From positions 3,419,001 to 3,483,000 of the forward strand of contig AP017605.1 of assembly GCA_002356515.1 (NCBI GenBank): DNA of 64,000 bases, read 5' to 3'. Made by a program: the position numbers and the translations under genes. The notes under the pieces are model-generated. The model did not search any database and was not told the origin of the DNA. It worked only from the letters and a program-made list of their open reading frames with translations. This DNA comes from Mesorhizobium loti (GTDB lineage: Bacteria > Pseudomonadota > Alphaproteobacteria > Rhizobiales > Rhizobiaceae). This document shows positions 55,007-62,448 of this stretch, in pieces. Numbering within the stretch: position 1 is the first letter of the stretch; each line of letters opens with the position of its first letter.

Positions 55007-55031
55007 ATTAAGTCAAGCGAGTTGACTTAAT
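55007..55031. promoter_or_regulatory. Perfect palindrome, probable operator of the ROK regulator
   Basis: ATTAAGTCAA-GCGAG-TTGACTTAAT is a perfect 10-base inverted repeat with a 5-base centre, 43 bases upstream of the ROK start and 155 bases before the binding-protein gene. A partly similar TTGATCGACTAA lies next to it. AT-rich palindromes in divergent regions are typical ROK sites. Confidence 0.65.
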
Positions 55032-55185
55032 GCGAGCCGACCGACCTAAAACAAGATGGCTAAGGCCCCCAGGCCCATCGCCACTGGTCAGCCGGGTAAC
55101 CATCAGGTCACGCGACAGCGATCCGGGAAGACGATGCGACAAGCCCGCATTGCCGGCCCGTTAACACCGGAAATGGGAGAAGAAG

Positions 55186-56424
55186 ATGCTTAAGACAATC
55201 ACCAAAACACTGGTCGGCACGGTCTTCGCCGGAGGACTGCTCGTTCCCCACGCCTTCGCCGAAACGACGCTCAACGCGCTGTTCATGGCGCAGGCCGCCT
55301 ACAGCGAGGCCGACGTGCGCGCCATGACGGACGCCTTCACCAAGGCCAACCCGGACGTCAAGGTCAATCTCGAATTCGTCCCCTATGAAGGCCTGCACGA
55401 CAAGACCGTGCTGGCCCAGGGGTCGGGCGGCGGCTACGACGTCGTGCTGTTCGACGTTATCTGGCCGGCCGAATACGCCACCAACAAGGTGCTGGTCGAC
55501 GTGTCGTCGAAGATCACCGACGACATGAAGAAGGGCGTGCTGCCCGGTGCCTGGACCACGGTCCAGTATGACGGCAAGTACTATGGCATGCCGTGGATCC
55601 TCGACACCAAATATCTGTTCTACAACAAGGAAATACTGGAAAAGGCCGGCATCAAGGCGCCGCCGAAGACCTGGGAAGAGCTCGGCGCGCAGGCCAAGAT
55701 CATCCAGGACAAGGGCCTGCTGAAGACGCCGATCGCCTGGAGCTGGTCGCAGGCCGAAGCCGCGATCTGCGACTACACCACGCTGGTCAGCGCCTATGGC
55801 GGCGACTTCCTCAAGGACGGCAAGCCGGACTTCCAGAATGGCGGCGGCCTCTCGGCGCTGAAATACATGGTCGACAGCTACAAGTCCGGCCTCACCAATC
55901 CGAATTCCAAGGAATTCCTGGAAGAGGACGTGCGCAAGGTCTTTGAAAACGGCGACGCCGCCTTCGCGCTGAACTGGACCTACATGTACAACATGGCCAA
56001 CGATCCAAAGGACTCGAAGGTCGTGGGCAAGGTCGGCGTCGTGCCGGCGCCGGGCGTCACCGGCATCAGCGACGTGTCGGCCGTCAACGGCTCGATGGGC
56101 CTTGGCGTCACCGCGGTCTCGAAGCATCCGGACGAGGCCTGGAAATACATCGAATACATGACCTCGCAGGCGACACAGAACCAGTATGCCAAGCTGTCGC
56201 TGCCGATCTGGGCCTCGTCCTATGACGACCCGGCCGTTACCAAGGGCCAGGAAGAGCTGATCGCCGCCGCCAAGCTTGGCCTGGCGGCCATGTATCCGCG
56301 GCCGACCACGCCGAAGTACCAGGAGCTCTCGACCGCTCTGCAGCAGGCGATCCAGGAATCGCTGCTCGGCCAGTCCTCGCCGGAAGATGCGCTGAACACA
56401 GCTGCGAAGAACAGCGGCCTCTGA
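55186..56424 (+). CDS. ABC sugar transporter extracellular solute-binding protein (family 1)
   Basis: The 412-residue precursor has a clear signal peptide (1-25, AFA-ET) and starts behind GGGAGAAGAAG. The mature protein has the MalE/UgpB-type layout, with YDVVLFDVIWPAEYA, YGMPWILDTKYLFYNKEIL and VSAVNGSMGLGV. It delivers the solute to the two permeases that follow. A strong hairpin after its stop probably keeps its message more abundant than those of the permeases. Confidence 0.94.
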   Translation: MLKTITKTLVGTVFAGGLLVPHAFAETTLNALFMAQAAYSEADVRAMTDAFTKANPDVKVNLEFVPYEGLHDKTVLAQGSGGGYDVVLFDVIWPAEYATNKVLVDVSSKITDDMKKGVLPGAWTTVQYDGKYYGMPWILDTKYLFYNKEILEKAGIKAPPKTWEELGAQAKIIQDKGLLKTPIAWSWSQAEAAICDYTTLVSAYGGDFLKDGKPDFQNGGGLSALKYMVDSYKSGLTNPNSKEFLEEDVRKVFENGDAAFALNWTYMYNMANDPKDSKVVGKVGVVPAPGVTGISDVSAVNGSMGLGVTAVSKHPDEAWKYIEYMTSQATQNQYAKLSLPIWASSYDDPAVTKGQEELIAAAKLGLAAMYPRPTTPKYQELSTALQQAIQESLLGQSSPEDALNTAAKNSGL

Positions 56425-56439
56425 GCAGTTTTCTCCGAT

Positions 56440-56464
56440 CACGGGCGGCCTTGTGCCGCCCGTG
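56440..56464 (+). promoter_or_regulatory. Intercistronic hairpin after the binding-protein gene
   Basis: A perfect 10-base stem CACGGGCGGC/GCCGCCCGTG with a 5-base loop and no T-run lies between the binding protein and the first permease. Such hairpins stabilise the upstream mRNA or cause partial termination, giving excess binding protein. Confidence 0.7.
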
Positions 56465-56504
56465 CTATGTCTGAAATCACCGTGAATGAAGAGAGGCTGC
56501 TCCG

Positions 56505-57389
56505 ATGTCGAGCACCTGGATGACGACCCGTGCCTGGTTGCTGATGCTGCCGCTGCTCGTGGTCATGGTCGCCGTCATCGGCTGGCCGCTGGTCGATACG
56601 GTCAACTTGTCCTTTACCGATGCCAAGCTGGTCGGCACCGGCGGCAATTACGTCGGCTTCGACAATTACACCAACATGCTGTCGAGCTCGAACTTTTCGC
56701 GCACGCTGGTGACCACGACGCTGTTCGCGGTCATTTCAGTTGCCGCCGAAATGGTGATTGGCGTTCTCGCCGCCCTTCTGCTCAATCAGCAGTTCCACGG
56801 CCGCGCCGTCCTGCGCGCCCTGATGATATTGCCCTGGGCATTGCCGACCGTGGTCAACGCCACGCTGTGGCGGCTGATCTACAATCCCGAATATGGCGCG
56901 CTGAACGCCGCCTTGACGCAGCTCAATCTCATCGACGCCTACCGCTCATGGCTGGGTGAGCCGGGCACGGCGCTGGCGGCCCTGATCGTCGCCGACTGCT
57001 GGAAGAACTTTCCGCTGGTGGCGCTGATCGCGCTCGCCGCCCTACAGGCGGTGCCGCGCGACATCACCGCCGCCTCGCTCGTCGATGGTGCGGGACCATT
57101 CAACCGCTTCCGCTTCGTCATCCTGCCCTATCTCGCCGGCCCGCTGATGGTGGCGTTGGTTCTGCGCACCATCGAGGCCTTCAAGGTCTTCGACATCATC
57201 TGGGTGATGACCCGCGGCGGCCCGGCCAACAGCACGCGTACGCTGTCGATCCTCGTCTATCAGGAAGCCTTCTCCTTCCAGCGCGCCGGCTCCGGCGCGT
57301 CGCTGGCGCTGATCGTCACCTTGCTCGTCACCGTACTCGCCGTCGCCTATGCGGCGCTGGTGAGGAAGACCGCCGGGAGTGCCGCCTGA
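56505..57389 (+). CDS. ABC sugar transporter permease 1 (MalF/UgpA-type)
   Basis: The 294-residue inner-membrane protein has six helices and the ATPase-contact EAA-like loop (ITAASLVDGAGPFNRFRFVILP, about 186-208). An early FTDAKLVGTGGNYVGFDNY segment is typical of this class. It overlaps the next permease gene by one base (TGATG). Confidence 0.94.
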   Translation: MSSTWMTTRAWLLMLPLLVVMVAVIGWPLVDTVNLSFTDAKLVGTGGNYVGFDNYTNMLSSSNFSRTLVTTTLFAVISVAAEMVIGVLAALLLNQQFHGRAVLRALMILPWALPTVVNATLWRLIYNPEYGALNAALTQLNLIDAYRSWLGEPGTALAALIVADCWKNFPLVALIALAALQAVPRDITAASLVDGAGPFNRFRFVILPYLAGPLMVALVLRTIEAFKVFDIIWVMTRGGPANSTRTLSILVYQEAFSFQRAGSGASLALIVTLLVTVLAVAYAALVRKTAGSAA

Positions 57390-58234
57390 TGGAACGCAGG
57401 AGTCCCGCCTTCACCATCTTCATCTATGCCTGCGCGCTGCTGCTTGCCGCCATCATCCTGGCGCCCATCGCCTGGCTGTTCATCATGAGCATATCACCGG
57501 CCGCAGATCTCGCCGCCAAGCCGCTGCGCTGGTGGCCGCAGGCAGCCGACTTCTCACGTTACCAGACATTGCTGTCGACGGCTGAAAACAGCGCTGGCGC
57601 CGCCTTCACCTCATCGCTGCGCAACAGCCTGGAGATATCAGGCATGGCGACGCTGGCGGCGTTAGCTTTGGCGATTCCCGCTGGCTGGGCGGTGTCGCGC
57701 ACGCCGGCGATCGGCTGGTCGCTGTCGATGGTCATCGCCACCTACATGCTGCCGCCGGTGGCGCTCGCCGTGCCGCTTTATATGGGCCTGTCGCATCTTG
57801 GCCTGCTCAACAATGTCTTCGGCCTGGCACTGGTCTATCTCACCATATTGGCGCCGTTCACCACCTGGCTGATGAAATCCGGTTTTGACTCGATCCCGCG
57901 CGAGATCGAGGCGGCGGCGATGATCGACGGCGCGGGCCTGTTCCAGACGCTGCGCATCATCACGCTGCCGCTCGCCGCACCGGTGATGGCGACATCGGCG
58001 CTGTTTGCGGTGCTGCTCGCCTGGGACGAGTTCTTCTATGCGCTGCTGTTCACCTCCGACCAGCGCGCCAAGACCTTGACCGTCGCCATTGCCGATTTGG
58101 CCGGCGGCCGTGTTTCCGACTACGGGCTGATCGCCACCGCCGGCGTGCTGGCCGCTTTGCCGCCGGTGCTGATCGGCCTGGTCATGCAGCGCGCACTGAT
58201 CTCGGGCCTGACCAGCGGCGGTGTGAAAGGATGA
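57389..58234 (+). CDS. ABC sugar transporter permease 2 (MalG/UgpE-type)
   Basis: The 281-residue partner permease has six helices. The EAA loop IEAAAMIDGAGLFQTLRIITLP (about 170-190) and the N-terminal IAWLFIMSISP are typical. Its stop overlaps the SIS gene start by four bases, so transport and metabolism genes are one transcription unit. Confidence 0.94.
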   Translation: MERRSPAFTIFIYACALLLAAIILAPIAWLFIMSISPAADLAAKPLRWWPQAADFSRYQTLLSTAENSAGAAFTSSLRNSLEISGMATLAALALAIPAGWAVSRTPAIGWSLSMVIATYMLPPVALAVPLYMGLSHLGLLNNVFGLALVYLTILAPFTTWLMKSGFDSIPREIEAAAMIDGAGLFQTLRIITLPLAAPVMATSALFAVLLAWDEFFYALLFTSDQRAKTLTVAIADLAGGRVSDYGLIATAGVLAALPPVLIGLVMQRALISGLTSGGVKG

Positions 58235-59253
58235 CAATGACTGCAACAAAACCCCGGCCGGCCGGACTGGCCGCCATCGACCGCGAAATGGCGCGCCAGC
58301 ACGCGGACGCGCGTGCTTCGTTCGGGAGCAATGCTGCCATGGCTGCAAACGTTGCCGACTCAATCAGGAAGACCGGGCGTCTGCTGCTGCTCGGCATGGG
58401 TGGCTCGCATGCCGTCGGGCGTGCCGTCGAGCCGCTCTATCGCGCGCTCGGTATCGATGCGCTGGCGCTGCCGCTGTCCGAACAGCTCGGCCAGCCGACG
58501 CCGCTCAGCGGCAAGACGGTGCTCATCACCTCGCAGTCGGGCGAGAGCGCCGAGGTCGTCAGATGGTTTGCGGAGGCCGGCAGCGCTGCGGATGTTTTCG
58601 GCCTGACGCTCGAAGGCGGCTCCTTTCTCGCCCGCACGGCGCCTTGCCTGGTCGGCGCTGGCGGCACGGAACTGGCCTTCGCCGCGACCCGCAGCCTGAC
58701 CGTGACCTTCGCCCTGCACCTGGCCCTCCTTGCCGCACTCGGCGAAGACCCGAAGGCCGCGCTTGGTGTCCTGGATCAACCGCAAGACAACGACATCACG
58801 CAGGCACTCGCGGCACTGGAAAAGGTGACGAGCATCGTCACCTCGGGCCGCCGGCTGCAAGGCGTGGCCGAAGCGCTGGCGCTTGGACTTACCGAACTGT
58901 CGCGCCTGCCCTCCTTTTCGCTCGAGGGCGGCCAGTTGCGGCATGGACCGATGGAGATGCTCGGGCCGAAGATCGGTGTCATCCTGTTTCGCGGCAACGA
59001 CCCCACTGCGGAATTGGTGACGGCGATGGCTCTTTCCGTGGTTGAGGCCGGCGCACCGCTGGTGATCTTCGACGCATCCGGGCAATCGCCGGTCGCGGGC
59101 GCGGTCACGCTCTCCTTCAAGCCGGCTTCGGGTCTCGCCGCGATCTTCGCCATGCTGCCGGTGGCGCAGCGCCTGATGATCGCCTTTGCCGACAGCCGCG
59201 TCGACAATGCCGGCACGCCCGTGCGCTCCACCAAGATTACCAGGAGCGAGTGA
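58231..59253 (+). CDS. SIS-domain sugar isomerase/deglycase (FrlB/GlmS-isomerase-like)
   Basis: The 340-residue protein holds two SIS (phosphosugar isomerase) domains. The first has LLLLGMGGSHAVGRAVEPLY and the phosphate-binding ITSQSGESAEVV, the second GGQLRHGPMEMLGPK. The last is like the region of GlmS and FrlB that contains the catalytic Glu and His. Family members isomerise or split amino- and glycated-sugar 6-phosphates. With the PfkB kinase next to it, a fructosamine 6-phosphate deglycase role is suggested, with aminosugar deaminase as the alternative. Confidence 0.9.
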   Translation: MTMTATKPRPAGLAAIDREMARQHADARASFGSNAAMAANVADSIRKTGRLLLLGMGGSHAVGRAVEPLYRALGIDALALPLSEQLGQPTPLSGKTVLITSQSGESAEVVRWFAEAGSAADVFGLTLEGGSFLARTAPCLVGAGGTELAFAATRSLTVTFALHLALLAALGEDPKAALGVLDQPQDNDITQALAALEKVTSIVTSGRRLQGVAEALALGLTELSRLPSFSLEGGQLRHGPMEMLGPKIGVILFRGNDPTAELVTAMALSVVEAGAPLVIFDASGQSPVAGAVTLSFKPASGLAAIFAMLPVAQRLMIAFADSRVDNAGTPVRSTKITRSE

Positions 59254-60191
59254 TGCGTCCGCTTGCGGTGATCGGCAACGTCAATGTCGACCTGATCGTC
59301 GGCCCGGTCGCGCCATGGCCGAAGGCAGGCACGGAAACCGTCGTCGATCATGACGATTTGCGCGTCGGCGGACAGGCCGGCAACACCGGGCTCGCCTGGC
59401 AGGCGTTGGGCATTGATTTCGAGATCGCCGCCAATGTCGGCGACGACCAGTTCGGCCGCTGGCTGCGTGAGGCGTTCGGTGCCCGCGCCGACAAATGGCC
59501 GGTGCGCCCGGAGAACACGACGCTTTCGGTCGGCATGACCCATCCCGATGGCGAAAGGACGTTTTTCACCACGCGTGGCCACCTGCCCCGCTTCAGCCTT
59601 GCCGACGTATTTTCGGTGCTCGACGGCAAGCAGCTCGCCGGTGGCTATGCGTTGCTGTGCGGCTCCTTCCTCACCGATGATCTCACCCGCGACTACGAGG
59701 CGTTCTTCGACTGGGCGAACGGGCACGACATCGCAGTGGCGCTGGACACCGGTTGGCCGATGGAGGGTTGGACCCCGGCCAACTGCAAGGCGGCCCGCAC
59801 CTGGCTCGCGCGCTGTGACCTTGCCTTGTTCAACGAGGTGGAGACCGTGACCCTGGCGGGCCTGCCCGATCCGGTCGAGGCGGCGCGGCAAATCCAGTCC
59901 AGAATGAAGAAGGGCGCGACCGCCGTCGTCAAGCGCGGCCCCGAAGGGGCGATCGCCATCGGCCCGGGCGGAGCGCTGGTCACGGCGACCGCGCCCGACG
60001 TCAGGGTCGTCGACACGATCGGCGCCGGCGATGTCTTCAATGCGGCCTTCCTGGCCGCACTGGCGCAGGACCAGACGCTGACCGCCTCGCTTGCGGCCGC
60101 AACGCAGGTGGCGTCGCGCGCCATATCAACCTTGCCCCGTAACTACGGCGAACCGATGCATCCAAGGGAAGCCACGCATGAGCGCGCTTGA
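59253..60191 (+). CDS. PfkB-family carbohydrate kinase (FrlD-like)
   Basis: ATG 59253 overlaps the SIS stop by one base (TGATG; an adjacent GTG 59250 is possible), giving 312 residues. The N-terminal signature DDLRVGGQAGNTG, the VKRGPEGAIAI segment and the C-terminal PfkB signature DTIGAGDVFNAAF with the catalytic Asp are intact. PfkB kinases with a neighbouring SIS deglycase and a family 1 ABC importer are the hallmark of Bacillus frl, where FrlD phosphorylates fructosamines at C6. Ribokinase-like or aminosugar substrates remain possible. Confidence 0.92.
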   Translation: MRPLAVIGNVNVDLIVGPVAPWPKAGTETVVDHDDLRVGGQAGNTGLAWQALGIDFEIAANVGDDQFGRWLREAFGARADKWPVRPENTTLSVGMTHPDGERTFFTTRGHLPRFSLADVFSVLDGKQLAGGYALLCGSFLTDDLTRDYEAFFDWANGHDIAVALDTGWPMEGWTPANCKAARTWLARCDLALFNEVETVTLAGLPDPVEAARQIQSRMKKGATAVVKRGPEGAIAIGPGGALVTATAPDVRVVDTIGAGDVFNAAFLAALAQDQTLTASLAAATQVASRAISTLPRNYGEPMHPREATHERA

Positions 60192-61260
60192 AATCCGCAA
60201 CATCCGCAAGAACTACGGCAGTGTCGAAACGCTGAAAGGCATCGACATCGCACTGCAGAGCGGCGAGTTCCTGGTGCTGCTCGGCTCGTCGGGCTGCGGA
60301 AAGTCGACGCTTCTCAACATCATCGCCGGGCTCGCCGAAGCAACAAGCGGCGACGTGCTGATCGGCGGCCGTTCGATCCTTGGCGTTCACCCCAAGAACC
60401 GCGACATCGCCATGGTCTTCCAGTCCTATGCGCTCTATCCGAACCTGACAGTCCGCCGCAACATCGGCTTCGGCCTGGAGATGCGCGGCGTTGCCGCCGA
60501 CGAGCGTGAAAAGGCGGTGGCAGAGGCAGCAAGATTGCTGCAGATCGAAGCCCTGCTCGACCGCAAGCCGAGCCAGCTTTCCGGCGGCCAGCGCCAGCGC
60601 GTCGCCATCGGCCGGGCGCTGGTGCGCAAACCGCAGGTCTTCCTCTTCGACGAACCGCTCTCCAACCTCGACGCCAAGCTGCGCCTGGAGATGCGCACCG
60701 AGTTGAAGCGGCTGCACCAGATGCTGCAGACTACCGTCGTCTACGTCACCCACGACCAGATCGAGGCGATGACGCTGGCGACGCGCATCGCGGTGATGCG
60801 CGACGGCAGGATCGAACAGCTCGGCACGCCCGAAGAGATCTACAACGAGCCGGCAACGCTCTATGTCGCCGGCTTTGTCGGCGCGCCGTCGATGAACATG
60901 CTTCAGGCTACTGTTGCCGACGGCAACCTGGCCATCGCCGAGTCCGATGTGCGGATCGCCTTGCCGGCCCGCTATGCGAATGCAGCGCGTGAAGGCGCAC
61001 GGCTGGTCGTCGGCATCAGGCCTGAGGCGCTGCGCGTGGCGACCGCGCTGACGGATTTGTCATTGCCCGTGGAGATCGAGGTCGTCGAACTGACAGGCCC
61101 CGAACTGGTCACGACGGCCCGGATCGGCACGCAAGGGCTGACGGCCTGCCTGCCGCCAAGGTCTCAGGTTGCCAAGGGCGAAAAGCGCAGCCTCACCTTC
61201 GATGAGACAGCGCTTCGCTTGTTTGACCCGTCGACAGGCAAGGCTCTGCCGACGGCTTGA
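60178..61260 (+). CDS. ABC sugar transporter ATP-binding protein (UgpC/MalK/MsmX-type)
   Basis: ATG 60178, with AAGGGAA upstream, overlaps the PfkB gene by 14 bases and gives 360 residues. Walker A GSSGCGKST, signature LSGGQRQRVAIGRAL, Walker B FLFDEPLSNLD, the switch His in YVTHDQIEA and a C-terminal TOBE-type domain (about 235-360) are all present. It energises the importer encoded at the start of the operon. Confidence 0.95.
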   Translation: MSALEIRNIRKNYGSVETLKGIDIALQSGEFLVLLGSSGCGKSTLLNIIAGLAEATSGDVLIGGRSILGVHPKNRDIAMVFQSYALYPNLTVRRNIGFGLEMRGVAADEREKAVAEAARLLQIEALLDRKPSQLSGGQRQRVAIGRALVRKPQVFLFDEPLSNLDAKLRLEMRTELKRLHQMLQTTVVYVTHDQIEAMTLATRIAVMRDGRIEQLGTPEEIYNEPATLYVAGFVGAPSMNMLQATVADGNLAIAESDVRIALPARYANAAREGARLVVGIRPEALRVATALTDLSLPVEIEVVELTGPELVTTARIGTQGLTACLPPRSQVAKGEKRSLTFDETALRLFDPSTGKALPTA

Positions 61261-61310
61261 GAAAGGCCGCGCACGCCTGAACGACATGCACGGCTTGGAC
61301 TATCTGGATG

Positions 61311-62324
61311 TCAGCGCGCCGGCGGTGCGTACATCAGGCCGCCGGCATTCCACAGCGCGTTGATGCCACGGGCGATTTTCAGCTGGCTGGACTGGCCGAG
61401 ATTGCGTTCGAACATCTCGCCATAATTGCCGACCTTGGCGACGATGTTGTAGGCGAAAGCGGGGTCGAGCCCGATCTGCTTGCCATTGTCGCCCTCGACG
61501 CCGAGGAACCGCCGGATTGTCGGGTTCTGCGATTTCAGCGAGGCTTCCGCATTGGCCTGGGTGACGCCCTCCTCTTCCGCCTCGATCAGCGAGAACAGCG
61601 TCCAGCGCACCACGTCGAACCACTTGTCGTCGCCCTTGCGAACAGCCGGGCCGAGCGGCTCCTTCGAGATGATTTCCGGCAGCACCGTGAAGGCGGCGGG
61701 ATCGGTCAGCTTCAGGCGCTGTGCATAAAGCGCCGAGGCGTCGGTGGTGTAGACGTCGCAGCGGCCGCTGTCGAACGCCTTGATGATGCTGTCGGCGGAA
61801 TCGATGACGACCGCTTCGTATTTCATCTGGTGGGCAGTGAAATAGTCGGCGACGTTCTGCTCGGTGGTGGTGCCTTGTTCCGCGCAGATCGTGGCGCCTG
61901 AGAGCTTGAGCGCGCTGTCGACACCGAGGTCCTTGCGCACCATAAAACCCTGGCCGTCATAATAGGCGGCGCCGATGAAGTGGATGCCCATGCCGGTGTC
62001 GCGCGACAAAGTCCACGTCGACTGCCGCGACAGAATGTCGACGGTGCCGGCCTGCAGCGCGGTGAAGCGCTCCTTGGTCGACAACGGCACATAGCTCACC
62101 TTGTCGGGGTCGCCGAAAACGGCGGCCGAAACCGCGCGGCAGAAATCGATGTCGAAGCCGCTCCATTTGCCCTGGTCGTCCGGCGCCGAGAAGCCGGCGA
62201 CGCCTTGGCTGACACCGCAGATGATGGAGCCCCTCTGCTTGACGATGTCGAATGTGTCCGCCTTCGCCGGCGCGGCCAGCGTGGCCGATGCGAGCAAGAA
62301 CGCGGTGATCAATGCATGTCTCAT
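61311..62324 (-). CDS. Polar amino-acid ABC transporter binding protein (AapJ-like)
   Basis: The 337-residue precursor starts at ATG 62324 behind GAGGAAA and has a signal peptide (1-22, AKA-DT). The mature protein begins DIVKQRGSIICGVSQGVAGFS and shows GFDIDFCRAVSAAVFGD and RQSTWTLSRDTGMG, as in the rhizobial general L-amino-acid binding protein AapJ and its paralogues. No permease or ATPase gene lies next to it in the window; it sits downstream of the aminotransferase gene on the same strand, suggesting uptake of an amine or amino acid used by that enzyme. Confidence 0.93.
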   Translation of the reverse strand: MRHALITAFLLASATLAAPAKADTFDIVKQRGSIICGVSQGVAGFSAPDDQGKWSGFDIDFCRAVSAAVFGDPDKVSYVPLSTKERFTALQAGTVDILSRQSTWTLSRDTGMGIHFIGAAYYDGQGFMVRKDLGVDSALKLSGATICAEQGTTTEQNVADYFTAHQMKYEAVVIDSADSIIKAFDSGRCDVYTTDASALYAQRLKLTDPAAFTVLPEIISKEPLGPAVRKGDDKWFDVVRWTLFSLIEAEEEGVTQANAEASLKSQNPTIRRFLGVEGDNGKQIGLDPAFAYNIVAKVGNYGEMFERNLGQSSQLKIARGINALWNAGGLMYAPPAR

Positions 62325-62448
62325 GGTTTCCTCCCTTGATGAGGCAAAGCCTCTCCTGCCGCCGGCGCGTGACGCGCCGGACGTTTCCCAAAAAGTCGTT
62401 GCTCCTGAATTCTGCTCACGCACCGCCGGGGCGGTGCGCAGATATGTC

